Source of the DNA: Ditylenchus dipsaci
Lineage: Eukaryota; Nematoda; Chromadorea; Rhabditida; Anguinidae
Length of the DNA: 64,000 nucleotides
Reading direction: 5' to 3'
Assembly: GCA_004194705.1 (NCBI GenBank)
Contig: SADC01000543.1
Location: 1 to 64,000 of the forward strand
Below the pieces are notes generated by a model. The model did not search any database, was not told where the DNA came from, and worked only from the letters and a program-made list of their open reading frames with translations. The translations under genes and the position numbers were made by a program. Positions 33,168-42,991 of this stretch are shown in pieces (position 1 is the stretch's first letter; each line of letters starts with the position of its first letter).

Positions 33168-33751
33168 TATTTTCTGAAAATAATATGTAAAAGACAGAAG
33201 AAGATCAGAGAGTTGAAAAACGAATTGATAAAGCAGGACAAAAATAAGCAAAAACTGGATAGAAGCATAAAGTTTTAAAAGCAGAAACGAAAGCAGAAAC
33301 CGAAAGTTTCAAAAACCGAAACCGAAAACCGAAACCGAAAGTTTCAAAACCGAAACCTAAAGTTTCATGAGCATAAACCGAAACCGAAACCGAAAATTTC
33401 AAAAGCAGAAGCATTATGCTTCTGCTTCTTTTCGTTTTCTGCTTTCTGCGGTTATATTTCGGTTTCTGCTTTCCTTTTCGGTTTTTTGAAAACACTGGCT
33501 GAGATGCAGGGCTACGCAATAAAAAAAATTTCAACCATATATCGCTCAAAATTTTTTAATAAAAATTCATGATGAAATTCTTGAGAAAATTCTTGATAAC
33601 AATGCGTTTATTTGCACTCTACATCGCACTCTACATTGCACTCATTTATTGAGATGTAGAGTGCAAAGGTGTTGAAAGCAGAGGGGACAGATCAAAGTCT
33701 TGGATTCTGAATGTGCTGCATAGTGTCCAAGGTGTATGTAATGGTAACTTG

Positions 33752-34020
33752 AAGATCGACCCGATTAACTATTGGTGTGGCTATCTATCCTCGGTTCGTA
33801 AATATTATTTCTCCTAACTGTTCTGGAAATAAATATGATTTTCAGGATTGGCATTATCTGGCTGTACTGGCCCTCGAAGTACTCAGTGTTCCTGCTACAA
33901 GCGCTCCAGTAGAGAGGATTCTTTCTCAAGCAGGGCTGGCCACTAGAAGTCACCGGAACAGGACTGAATTCTCATTGTTAAATTCCCAACTGTTAGTTTA
34001 CTGCAATCGTGGTATTTGAG
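33752..34020 (+). pseudogene. hAT transposase C-terminus, second family
   Basis: KIDPINYWCGYLSS, a 51-bp intron-like gap, then DWHYLAVLALEVLSVPATSA, PVERILSQAGLATRS and a stop at 34018-34020. This is the hAT dimerisation domain, differing from the transposase at 31590-33167. The rest of the gene is missing upstream. It belongs with the terminal array at 34476-34840. Confidence 0.88.
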
Positions 34021-34475
34021 AGATGTTAATTTGATGTAAATTGTTTTGTCAAATAAAATTAGAGTCTACAATAGATTACGGAGTGTAAAAATTTTCTTGC
34101 GCAGTTTGCTTGATGTTCCATGTACCAAACTAACCAAGTGGTTGTTCACTTGGATCAGATTTTTTTTCATGTTTTTTAGCTTTAAAGCCTGTTTTCTGCA
34201 CTCATTCGGACATTGAAAGATGGGTTTATAGTAGTAAATTTTCGTTTTGATGGAATTTTGCACATTTTTGTAGATCTTGCAAAACGTAATTTTACCACTG
34301 TATAATAACTTTATGAAGCTTAAATTAGTGCAGAAAATGGGTTTTGGAAGCCGAACACGTCAAAATTTTTTTTTATCCAAGTGGAGGATCGATTGGTTTT
34401 GATGGTACATTGAACATCCAGCATGATTACAGTTTCTGCGTCGTGAATTAGCTTTTCGCCGACCGTTACAATGAT

Positions 34476-34840
34476 AAAATGAGAAATTTCAGTGAAAGTA
34501 CAAATTTTCAGTGAAAATGAGAATTTTCAATGAAAATGAGAATTTTCAGTGAAAATGAGAATTTTCAGTGAGAAAATGAAAAATTTTCATTTTCATTCAA
34601 TGAGAATGAAAAATTTTCATTCAAATGAAAATAAAAAAGTTCTCATTCTCATCCAATGAAAATTTCTCATTTTCATTCAATGGAAATGAAAGTTCTCATT
34701 TTCATCAAATGAAAATGAAAATTTCTCATTTTCATTTTAAGAAGAAAGTGAAAATTTTTCATCTTCTCACTGAAAAATTCTCATTTTCTCACTGAAAATT
34801 CTCATTTTCATCGTTTCTCATTTTCATTTTGGAAACACTG
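34476..34840. mobile_element. Right end of a second hAT, GAAAATGAGAATTTTCA array, CAGTG end
   Basis: About 350 bp consists only of GAAAATGAGAATTTTCA / TCTCATTTTCA words in both orientations and ends TCATTTTGGAAACACTG. Read inward this is CAGTGTTTCCAAAATGAAAA, so the first ten bases equal the end of the 30377-33497 element while the array word differs. No matching left end or duplicate of the flank GATAGTGC is visible, so the element is 5'-truncated. Confidence 0.85.
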
Positions 34841-34849
34841 GATAGTGCC

Positions 34850-35032
34850 CTAACCACGTGTATGCCCCGAACCAGCAAGACGGAGCCTAAGCCACAAGAA
34901 TAGGGCCTGAACTGCATGGAAAGTACCCGAACTTACAGGATAGCGACTGAACCACCAGTACGGAGCTCAAGCCACCAGGATATGGCTCGGAGCGCCAAGA
35001 TGGGCCCAAACCACGTGGATAATCCCCAAACC
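34850..35032 (+). repeat. Degenerate minisatellite, about nine units of 20-21 bp
   Basis: Successive units follow a pattern close to GAACCACCAGGATAGGGCCT, for example CGAACCAGCAAGACGGAGCC, TAAGCCACAAGAATAGGGCC and AAGCCACCAGGATATGGCTC. It starts right at the hAT end. Confidence 0.7.
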
Positions 35033-35394
35033 CCGTTTTTTGAAATTGAAATTTTGCCCTTACAGTTCAAAGTTTGGTTTTTAGGAAAAATCTCATGAGA
35101 GTTCATTTGGTCACAAAGAAAAACTTTTTTATTTAGCATAGTTGATTTTGCATGTTCGTACTTATTAGAAAGCTCTTTTGATGGCGGAGGACTTTTTTGT
35201 GTTTTCTATGAAAAAATTTGGAATTTTGCTCCTTGAAGTTGAAAATTTGGAATTTGATGGGAAAATCTCAAAAAACAAAAAAAATTGGGCTTGAGTTCAG
35301 AATCCCCCCCCCCACGGGACTGATCAGGTGGAGGAGATAACTCATATTCGTGTTTCTCGACCCCGATTTCATGAGAAAGCCGCGCGTTTTTTTT

Positions 35395-36045
35395 GATTCT
35401 GAGAAAAAAAATTTTCGAACCACAGGGGGGTATCACGGTTTTTTAGTCAAAATTTGAAAAATTTAAATTGGCGCCTTTTGAATTTTAAAGGGAATAAGGT
35501 CTGTATAGGAGGGGAAGGGAATAAAAGGGGGCCACTAATCACACAGGGCCCACTAACAAGAAGATGTTGAACATAGTTTTGAATACTGGGGCCTACCGCA
35601 TAAATAAACTCTGGTATGCATGCTTTTTCATGCATCTAGAGTCACTTTCGAGTGATTTGTGTCTAAGGTATGTGGGTGTGCGCATCTCAACTCCAAGCCC
35701 CCAAGCCCCCTGCGCCTCCGAAGGGGCGCAGGGGCTGAGAGTTAGAGATGCCGCACACACTTACCTCAGACATGATTCCGAGAAGTACTCTTGACCATAA
35801 AATGCATATAGAGTCTCTTTTTGCCACGGCCCAAGTTGAAAAACATGGTAAAGCAGCCAAAAACACAATTCTTTAATTTTATTTCGATTTTCGCATAAAA
35901 GTGGCCCCTTTTATTCCCTTCCCCTCCCAATACAGCCCTTAATCCCTTTAAAATTCAAAAGGCGCCAATTCAAATTTTTCAAATTTTGACTAAAAAACCA
36001 TGATACCCCCCTGTGGTTCGAAAAAATTTTTTTTCTCAGAACCAA
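35395..36045. mobile_element. Fold-back element with shared palindromic core
   Basis: GATTCTGAGAAAAAAAATTT and CGAACCACAGGGGGGTATCA at the left are mirrored at about 36000-36045. The inner arms (GGCGCCTTTTGAATTTTAAA, GGAGGGGAAGGGAATAAAA) pair with 35895-35975. The core around 35720 (GGGGCGCAGGGGCTGAGAG) and its flanks match 9560-9960 closely. Confidence 0.85.
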
Positions 36046-36229
36046 AAAAACAGCCAAATTTTTTTTTCTCAGGACCAAAAAAACAGCCGTTCAGAATCCC
36101 CCCCCCGTGGGGGGGGGGATTATGAACTGCAACCAAAAATTGAATAAACCACTTTTTGAATTAGCGCCGAAACCCTTAAAATACTAAAAAAACTGTTTAT
36201 AAGTACAAGCACGACTTAGGCGCCTATAG

Positions 36230-36400
36230 AAGCCTGTTGCCCCATAGCGAGTTAGGCGATTAAGGTGGCTTAGGCGAGTTAGGCGAGTAAGGCTTAGCTT
36301 ACTTAAACCACCAATGTTCTCGAACCAGGGGGATAGTACATTATTCACCAATGTTCGCGAACAACGTAGGCGCCGATAGGCGCCTGCTATCCTAGTATTA
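36230..36400 (+). repeat. GTTAGGCGA words and a GC hairpin ending CTAG
   Basis: GAGTTAGGCGA-like words recur four or five times at 36249-36295. At 36368-36388 a TAGGCGCC-GA-TAGGCGCC direct/inverted hairpin is followed by TATC and CTAG before T, like the possible Helitron ends at 836 and 1851. Confidence 0.35.
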
Positions 36401-36476
36401 ATATGAAAAAGCGCGAATTCAAAAGTGGAAAAAAGGGAACAAACGCCTACGTAAGGCGTTTTAGGGGTCTCACAAT

Positions 36477-36990
36477 CATACCTGCACGCTGAGAAAAATC
36501 GGCGCCGGGCGCCGGCGCCACAATTATTCAGCGCCGGGCGTCGGCGCCGGCGCCGACGCCTAAAAGAGGAAATACGGCGCCAGGCGCCGGCATCACGCCA
36601 TTTTTGTAAATAAAATAATAGAATGTAACAAAGACTAATCTAACATTTTATGTTTTTAAAACGAATTTTTTTTTATTAGGAAAGTGAACAACGAGTCGAG
36701 GAAATAGTGGATAACTATCTTCATCAGATAGTGGAGAACATCAAAAAAAAGAGCAAAAACCGGTGATGAAATTTTGTGATTTACATGTGATAAACATAAA
36801 AAAATAAAAATTACTATAAGATTAAAATAACTTGTCTGCAAAAAAATCTGAGAAAATTTTGAATTTACTAAACATTGTCAGACAGCTGAAATCTTGACAT
36901 TCAGGCGCGGCGCCGGCGCTGGCGCCGGCGCCCGACTGTTAAGATTTTTTAGCCAGCGCCGGCGCCCGCGCCGGCGCCCGTGCAGGTATG
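36477..36990. mobile_element. hAT-type element with GGCGCCGGCGCC arrays, 8-bp duplication CTCACAAT
   Basis: CTCACAAT is repeated exactly at 36469-36476 and 36991-36998. The ends CATACCTGCACG and CGTGCAGGTATG are perfect 12-bp inverted repeats. Both subterminal regions consist of GGCGCCGGCGCC words. In the middle, after an acceptor-like TTTTATTAG at 36672-36680, a 28-codon frame runs to a stop (ESEQRVEEIVDNYLHQ onward), which looks like a captured or left-over exon. Confidence 0.9.
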
Positions 36991-37449
36991 CTCACAATGG
37001 GCGAGTGTAGGTGCGGGTGCAGGTCGAGGTCGATGTCATATTCTCACAGTGAGCAGTGTAGGTGTATGTGTGGGTGCGGGTGTAGGTCGATGTGTTCTCA
37101 CATCAACCAACACCTACACCTCGACCCGTACCTTCACCCGCACCGCGACATAACCCTCGACTGGTTAGACTGTTTTCATATTTCGCATCACAGTTTTGTA
37201 AAATAATTTTTTCAGGTGAATTCAATTTAAAAAACATCTGTAATAAAAGATTTGACATATTGTTCATGAAAATGGGTAATATAGCCCAGTAGAGGTCTAG
37301 TTGGAAATTTCAATTTGAATTGAAAAACATCGACCAGGGCGAGGTGAATTTTTCCTATATTTTTTTTCTTTCAGAAACCACTCCTATACTGATTTTACAC
37401 GCTGAGCACGAATCTGACATTATTTTTAGCTATAACCCTTTAATACTGA

Positions 37450-38030
37450 TAAAAAGCTCAAACTTGTGCAAATCATGATGCGAATATTTTGAGCACTCAG
37501 GTTTAAATCCCCGTGGATGACACCCATTTTCCACTCCATTTTTTTCGGCACCGGACATTTACGATTTTAAAAATTTTGTCCGCGGACATGTACGATTTTA
37601 ATCGGATTTGTCCGTTTATTTTTTGTCAGGCGCATTATTATTTGTGTCACATGTATTTTCTCATTGTTTCGTTTGTTAGTTATTTTTTCTTTAGAACAAT
37701 GTCTAGCGGATTAGAAAACGAGCAAGCACGTGAAGAAGAACTCAGTTTTCTGGCAAGGGAAATATCGAGCACGAAGAAGTCACTGCAAAATCGTAAATGT
37801 CCGCGGACAAAATGTTTTTAAAATCGTAAATGTCCGCGGACAAAAGGTTTTTAAATCGTAAATGTCCGCGGACAAATGTTTTTAAAATCGTAAATGTCCG
37901 CGGACAAAATGTTTTTAAATCGTAAATGTCCGGTTGCCATTTTTTCATGGTTTATGTACAACTTTGGTATGAAAATGATGCTTAGGTTTTTGGTTATACA
38001 ACGAAACCATCAGCACATCATTTCCCAAGC
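37450..38030 (+). repeat. tRNA-derived SINE interrupted by a MITE
   Basis: TGCAAATCATGATGCGAATA and the B-box-like GGTTTAAATCCCCG at 37471-37512 lead to CCACTCCATTTTTTTC. After the inserted element, ATTTTTTC at 37939 continues into ACAACTTTGGTATGAAAATG and CTTAGG, the SINE body seen at 21917-21960. Confidence 0.65.
37547..37938. mobile_element. hAT-type MITE with GTCCGCGGAC arrays, duplication ATTTTTTC
   Basis: ATTTTTTTC (37538-37546) and ATTTTTTC (37939-37946) flank it. The ends are GGCACCGGACATTTACGA and TCGTAAATGTCCGGTTGCC. Three to five copies of CGTAAATGTCCGCGGACAAA-type words fill the ends, mainly at the right. The interior, after CTTTAG at 37690-37695, holds a 30-codon frame starting MSSGLENEQAREEELSFLA that ends where the array begins. 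Confidence 0.8.
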
Positions 38031-38049
38031 CACTGGAGCTGGCTGAAAA

Positions 38050-38996
38050 GCCAAGACATAGCCAATCCATCCTTTCTGGGTTCTACTCACAGCTTTGTTT
38101 GTCATCTATTCCCCTTTTTTATCACTGCATATTTTGTAGATGCTCTCAAGGCATCTAAATTTACACTCGAGTTCATCTAGTGTGAACAACTAACCTGGAA
38201 TGTCGCTGCGGTGGTGGGCGCCCTTGTTTCGTACTGCAGTAGGATGGCACGGAACTGAATATTTTCGAAGGTTTTTTTTTATTTAGCTCGTGTGCTGGGA
38301 TCGTTTTATATTTTTTCTTTGTGCAATGCCTAAAGGAAAGCCTAGAATCGTGGCTGCACATTGGTATATAGAAACATACACAGATGACATAAAGTGGAAG
38401 CTTGATGTGAAACGTTTCCATGTTTAAAAATTCAATTCACCTTGTGAGAAGTCGAAAAAATGGGTATAAGAGAGGCGATAAAAACCAAAGTATATGGCTT
38501 CTGGTTGGTTTCTTTATATTGATGGTCATTTGCATGAAATCGCAAAAATTAAGGTAGTTGCTGACAGCAAAGCGTTTTTGGAAATGGTCCCAATCAATTG
38601 CTCGATACCTCTTTGGTCCTGAAAGTGAGTTAACTCACTAAAATTAGAAAAAAATGAGGTATGCACTTAGAGGGATTTGAACCTGAGTGTTCAAATATAC
38701 GAATTGTGACTTGCACCCTTCCTTTTTAAGCCTTCCCCTTTAAACCGTTCACTTTAAGCTTCCATATCTTTCCATATTGCTAAAGTTTAAAACAATTTAC
38801 CAAAACGCTAAAAATAAGTAAAATTCGAAAGGCGCGAATTCAAACATTTCACAAAATTACCAAACGCACCTAGGCCATTCTACCCTTCAAATACATAAAA
38901 AAAATAATAAAAATGAGGAGTTAGCCACTGAAACTGATGAAAATACACCTTTATTTAAAAAAAACAAAACAAAAACAGGCAAAATTGGATTGTGAG
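38050..38996. repeat. Dispersed repeat sequence, no gene
   Basis: 38240-38640 is an inverted relative of about 22720-23140, sharing GATGGCACGGAAC, AAGCCTAGAATCG, GGCGATAAAAACCAAA and TTTGCATGAAATCGCAAAA. At 38650-38730 a SINE head lies on the minus strand (GGTTCAAATCC). No coding sequence recognised. Confidence 0.5.
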
Positions 38997-39174
38997 AACA
39001 CCTCGACCTCCAATTTCACCTCGACCTAAACCTACACTCGGCATTGTGAGAACACATCGACCTCGACCTCCCCCCGGACATCGACCTACACCCACACCCG
39101 CACCCGCTCACTGTGAGAACCGTATTTGTCCCTTTTTTCCATAAATGGAAAAAAGGGACAAAAGCATCTACGCC

Positions 39175-39293
39175 GACTGTCAATACAGAACCAGAAAATT
39201 TTTTACAAAATAGAGCTAAAAAGTGTCGGACTCGAGGTGGGAACGAACTTCTGTCCTAAGGGGGGGGGGTGTCCTAAGTAAGAGCGTCGACTG
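39175..39293. mobile_element. Right half of a CAGTCGAC fold-back MITE
   Basis: GACTGTCAATACAGAA and AAAAAGTGTCGGACTCGAGG lead to GAGCGTCGACTG before TA. The matching left half is absent. Confidence 0.65.
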
Positions 39294-39554
39294 TATAGGT
39301 CATCTATATCAGGTTTGGCATTTTATAATTAAAAACGTAAGATCTAGAAATAGCTTTACTTCGACATCGTCATTCCCATTGTCACAATGGCATTGTGGGA
39401 GCCCTATTAGAGGGGGCGCGTTAAAGAAATACGGTAAACAATGGAGAAAATGGAGAAAAAGATTTTTTCAAAATTTTTGGCATTTTGTTTATTTTTAAAT
39501 GCAAACAAATGCATTTTTAGGTGTCGTGTCATTTGTAAATTTTACACTGAAAAC

Positions 39555-40626
39555 ATGCATGTGTTTCGCGTAAGACCAATGATTGGATGGAGAAGGCAGC
39601 GTATGGCCAGGCTCCAAATTCGTTCTTCGACTACCACAGCTATCGAATTGTCCGAAAAGGAATTAGTAGCTCACAAACGTGTTTTGGCTGCAATCGAGCG
39701 TCCTCACCTCAAAGTACTCTCTGCCACCGACAATACTGAGGAAGAAGTACTGTTTTATTTTTTTTAAATAAAATTTTATTTAACCTAACTTTAGGTTGGG
39801 CAAGACTTTCCAGATGTCAATCACAGGCTCGAAGAATATAGAACCATTGAAGCAATCGAGAAGTTGTCCGCTTTCTACAAGTCTCACTGGAAATTGCCCT
39901 CGCTCAGCAAACTGTCGATCGTCCAAATCGTGTGAAAGTAGTTTAGTTTGTGTTTTCGATTCAATAGGCTATTATATGCTCCTCTTTTGCAGGTGGCTGA
40001 AGCAACTTCTCAACTGCTCAAACAATTAGGCAACATCAAAGAACGCATCGAGTCGGAACACTTGCAGGTATGTATTAGGTTGTGTCGTAAATACGTTCTT
40101 TTATTCCAAGAGAAATTTTGTGGCGTCGTGTTTTTTTCTATAATTTTTTGACCACTCTAAAGGGCATTACAGCCTACGGCAAAATTTGTCCCGCCAATTT
40201 GAAAAATTTCCCGAATCATTTCCGAATGATTTAATCGGCCTTGTTTCGCTAGAAACCATGTTGAAAAATCGTACAGGAGTTCAATGATTAGGAAAAAATT
40301 TTTGAATTGGCGGGGAACAATCCAGAACGCGTGGCCATGGCCCTTCAAAAATTGACCTCACATTTTGTAGCTGAAAAAATTCGTCCAAAATTTTATAGAA
40401 AAAACAAAATGCCACAAACTTTTCTTTTGAAAAGATCGAGCGGATTTATGACACAAGCTAATATCTTTCACCCTCTGCTTTCATGCTATCCATTTTTCAG
40501 TCGCTGAATCTACTGGACAAGCTGCATGTTCGTCGCATTGGTCTGGAGGAGGAACGCAGCAAACTGGAGTCTCTGATCTCTAACACGATGGATATTGCTG
40601 AACAGAAGGCTAGCAGTCGTCAATAG
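39555..40626 (+). CDS. Unidentified protein, probably coiled coil, four exons
   Basis: Exons: about 39555-39746, 39795-39929, 39993-40067 and 40501-40626, with every junction in phase 0 and GT-AG sites. The translation is about 175 residues, polar and helical. Recognisable stretches are ELVAHKRVLAAIERPHLKVL, VNHRLEEYRTIEAIEKLS, HWKLPSLSKLSIVQI, VAEATSQLLKQLGNIKERI, SEHLQSLNLLDKLHVRRIGL and the end AEQKASSRQ. The start is uncertain: in-frame ATGs lie at 39441, 39555 and 39579, and the segment before about residue 20 reads poorly, so a further frameshift is possible. The size and Leu-rich helices recall small dynactin subunits, but I cannot show homology. ATTAAA about 105 bp after the stop may be the poly(A) signal. 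The introns are 48, 63 and 433 bp. Confidence 0.6.
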
Positions 40627-40729
40627 TTCCCTCATAACTGATCTATTATATTTACGTCCTATTAGCTGTACATCTGAATACTGAATCTTATAAACTGGAT
40701 GTTCTAAAGTTTTGTATTTTGCTCATTAT

Positions 40730-41100
40730 TAAAGGGCGGCTGTGTATACGCATCTCCTTAGGTCACGTGTTCGACTGCCACTGGCTGCAGACCTTATTCT
40801 TTTTCTCCTTTTATTTACAAGTTTAGTGTCAAAATGTAGCCAAGATTCTGGGCCTTCATTGAGCTATCATACAGATGAAATTAGGTAAAAGTTAGGGCTG
40901 AAGTATAAAAAACGTTGAACCATGTCAAACCAAGACATCCTCATGGGACTATCCCAGTATTTTTCGTTAGTTCTGGAACTGGCGTTTTTCCCCGATTTCT
41001 ATTTACATATTCATTTGCAACATCACATTCAAAATGTAGCCCTGCTTTTTGCCGTCATTTTCAGTATACGGTAGTATAAAATCATGTAAATTGAAATCGC
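40730..41100 (+). repeat. SINE-like repeats
   Basis: GGCGGCTGTGTATACGCATC with GTGTTCGACTGCCAC resembles A and B boxes. It is followed by the body TTTAGTGTCAAAATGTAGCC and AAGATTCTGGGCCTTCA. A second body copy (CATTCAAAATGTAGCCCTGC) lies at 41029-41050. Confidence 0.5.
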
Positions 41101-41487
41101 AAAAATGAAAACAACCTGTTTGATAAACATGCATCTGGATCAGGAACTTGTGTATAACAGCTTTCGACCTCTAGAAACTACCCCTGACCTACAAAACTGT
41201 TGTATCCTTTGAATAGCTTAAGAGAGATAGAAGAGAACACGACTTCTTAATAGCTTTATTCCGACACAAACTGATCTGAATACAGGCGTTCAGACCTTTA
41301 TATACTATGTTGCGTCTTCGACGCAAGTGATGTCTACAAATTTCTTTACTTTCCCAGTCTGGGGTTTGGTGGCCTACTGGTTAAGGCATTTCCCTGCGGA
41401 TCCAATGGGAGTGGGATCAAATATCTCCTCCATTCCCCTTTTTCCAATTCACGAGCTGTTGGTCGTGCCGCTCGCGACATTGCGATC

Positions 41488-41772
41488 TTGGCAGGACACC
41501 AACCTGCAACTTCCTGGTCTAGTAGTCGAAGAACAGGTCCAGCAGGTAGAGAATCAAAAGGACGAAGCACGTCTGCCCAGCGAAGAGCACTCCAGCTTAC
41601 AGAAAAACACAGAGAGGATAAGCCTAGTAGCACAAAAGGGAACAGCTTACTCACCCATGACCTGGTCAGCAGTCCACAAAAAGCAAAAAGAAAAGGACTG
41701 TTGGCTGCAGATGAACAGACCAGGCAAAACAACAACAAAAAATCACGGCTTGGAAACACTCCAGCTGGCTAA
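41488..41772 (+). other. Open frame between the two 165-bp blocks
   Basis: A 94-codon frame runs from MAGHQPATSWSSSRRTG to KKSRLGNTPAG and a stop. It is basic and Ser/Gln-rich, and its GC content is clearly above the surroundings. It could be a coding remnant carried by the LTR element. No domain recognised. Confidence 0.3.
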
Positions 41773-42003
41773 AGCAAGCCAAGCACCCACTTCTCCTCGG
41801 TGGGAGTGTTGCGTCTTCGACGCAAGTGATGTCTACAAATTTCTTCACTTTCTAGTCTGGGTTTGGTGGCCTACTGGTTAAGGCATTTCCATGCGGATCC
41901 GAAGGGAATGGGTTAAATATCCCCTCCATTCCCCCTTTTTCCAATTCACGAGCTGTTTGCCGTGGCCGCTCGCGACAACTACAACAGTAACAGACCTGTT
42001 TAA

Positions 42004-42232
42004 AGGGCCTGACCTCTTCCTACTCGGTGGTCCCCGCCAATTCAAAATTTTCCCTTGATCATTGGACTTCTGTACGGATTTTTCCGCTAGGTTTCTAACA
42101 AAACTAAGCCTAAAATTTGATTTCAGGCCTAGTTTTGTTAGAACGTGGCGGAAAAATCCGTACAGAAGTCCAATGATCGAGGGAAAATTTTTGAATTGGC
42201 GGGGACCACCGAGTAGGAAGAGGTCAGGCCCT
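42004..42232. mobile_element. piggyBac-like fold-back MITE, TTAA target site
   Basis: TTAA (42000-42003) is followed by AGGGCCTGACCTCTTCC, and GGAAGAGGTCAGGCCCT is followed by TTAA (42233-42236). It is palindromic throughout with inner arms CTTCTGTACGGATTTTTCCG. A relative with the same inner arms, split by another insertion, is at 45340-46330. Confidence 0.85.
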
Positions 42233-42319
42233 TTAAATCACTACTAGACAAATGTGATTTAACCACAGTACACAACACAGTACACAAATTCCCAAGGATA
42301 CAACGTTGGCGCAGTCGCA

Positions 42320-42835
42320 ATGGATATGGACCAGCTCAAACAAATATTGGATGCTCAAATGGCGCAAATGATGGCTCTTCTCCAACAGAATCAGCGAAAT
42401 GGTGGTGGTGACAATGCTCAGCCTGCTCTTCCTTCACTACATTGCCGCAATTGCCCGATATGGAAGTCTTCAGCAAGTGACAGTGATCCGACCAAGTTCC
42501 AAGTTTGAATGGCCTGCTTCAAATTCTCTCTCGACTGCACAGCTCCGAATATTGTGGATTCCTGCAAGGTGAAGCTCTTTATGACCAAGCTCTCGTCTGA
42601 AGCCTTCCCTGAGTACCGCAAAAGCTGCCTGCCAAAAGATGTGGTGGACTTCAATCTGGAAGAAACGGTTAGTGGTCTTTCGAAGCCTTCTCCCGCTGCT
42701 GGGTCTCAAGTCAAACCAAGATGCTGCTATCCGAACTCGCTTTCTTCATCGAATCAACGAAAAGGGGGATGCGGTCAACTTCGAGGAAATTATGGAAGAA
42801 GCCGCCGCTGTTTTTATTTTTTTAGAGGGTTGAAG
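42320..42835 (+). pseudogene. Gag-like fragment of an LTR retrotransposon
   Basis: It starts 14 bp after the putative primer-binding site with MDMDQLKQILDAQMAQMM, a Gln-rich helix. A segment with SDPTKFQ, FKFSLDCTAPN and KLFMTKLSSEAFPEY follows, resembling the Gag N-terminal region of Ty3/gypsy-type nematode elements. At least two frameshifts interrupt it (about 42508 and 42680). It is cut off at about 42835 by a different repeat (GAAGAACTAGGCTGGCAGG). No protease, reverse transcriptase or integrase remains. Confidence 0.6.
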
Positions 42836-42991
42836 AACTAGGCTGGCAGGCTGGTCATGGATAGACATTTCTGGATTTTTTTTACTAGGCTTGAAATCAA
42901 ACGTTCGTACACAATATTCGTGAGAGTTTTCACCAACAAATAGCCAAGAATCTGACGACATTTCTGGTTTTTTGCTTTACTGGGTTGGAAA

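Larger units (their letters stand above)
30377..33497 (-). mobile_element. hAT transposon with transposase, 3.1 kb, 8-bp duplication GCTGAGAT
   Basis: GCTGAGAT is repeated exactly at 30369-30376 and 33498-33505. The ends are CAGTGTTTCCAAAAAACCG and CGGTTTTTTGAAAACACTG. Each end carries an array of GAAACCGAAA / TTTCGGTTTC and AGCAGAAGC words (30395-30550 and 33262-33488). A spliced transposase lies on the minus strand. A palindromic element (30551-31290) sits inside. The exact duplication, the CAGTG ends and the matching transposase make this a confident hAT. Confidence 0.95.
30240..33660. repeat. Older repeat split by the hAT element
   Basis: Joining 30240-30376 to 33506 onward restores a stretch that matches 59640-59830. 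Shared words include GTTGGTACCATTTTGTAGCT, GATGCAGGGCT (GATTCAGGGCT in the other copy) and AGGCACG-TC-AATGAGTG. This shows the hAT entered a pre-existing dispersed repeat. Confidence 0.6.
36993..39121. mobile_element. Composite element with GTGTAGGTCGA / TCGACCTACAC arrays
   Basis: Arrays of GGTGCGGGTGTAGGTCGA at 36997-37095 and its inverse at 37098-37150, plus 38997-39110 (ACCTCGACCTACACCCACA), alternate with TTCTCACA or TGTGAGAA boundary words. The outermost GGTCTCACAATG (36467, interrupted by the GGCGCC element) and CACTGTGAGAACC (39119) could be its ends. SINE and other insertions fill the inside. The target duplication was not resolved. Confidence 0.5.
41208..42305 (+). mobile_element. 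Probable 5' LTR of a retrotransposon
   Basis: It starts TG-TTGTATCCTT and ends AAGGATACAACG, which are inverted copies of each other as LTR ends usually are, although the last CA has become CG. One base later, TGGCGCAGTCG (42307-42317) is a primer-binding-site match to a serine-tRNA 3' end (CGACTGCGCCA). Inside, two direct copies of a 165-bp block (about 41313-41478 and 41812-41977) each start with the hairpin TTGCGTCTTCGACGCAA and include tRNA-like TGGCCTACTGGTTAAGGC. A piggyBac-like MITE sits at 42004-42232. No 3' LTR is visible. Confidence 0.5.

Noticed and set aside
34476..34840. Dense short repeats resembling a CRISPR array
   Set aside because: The units are AT-rich palindromic words without uniform spacers, in a eukaryotic sequence, and they end in a hAT terminus.
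36249..36295. Several TTAGGC words, the nematode telomere unit
   Set aside because: They are spaced as parts of a GAGTTAGGCGA word and never form contiguous TTAGGC repeats, so this is not interstitial telomere.
39555..40626. Naming this gene as a dynactin subunit
   Set aside because: Length and helical character fit, but no diagnostic motif can be shown from the sequence alone.
41327..41881. 184-codon open frame on the plus strand
   Set aside because: It runs through both 165-bp blocks of the LTR-like segment and has no domain. A different frame (41488-41772) looks no better supported.
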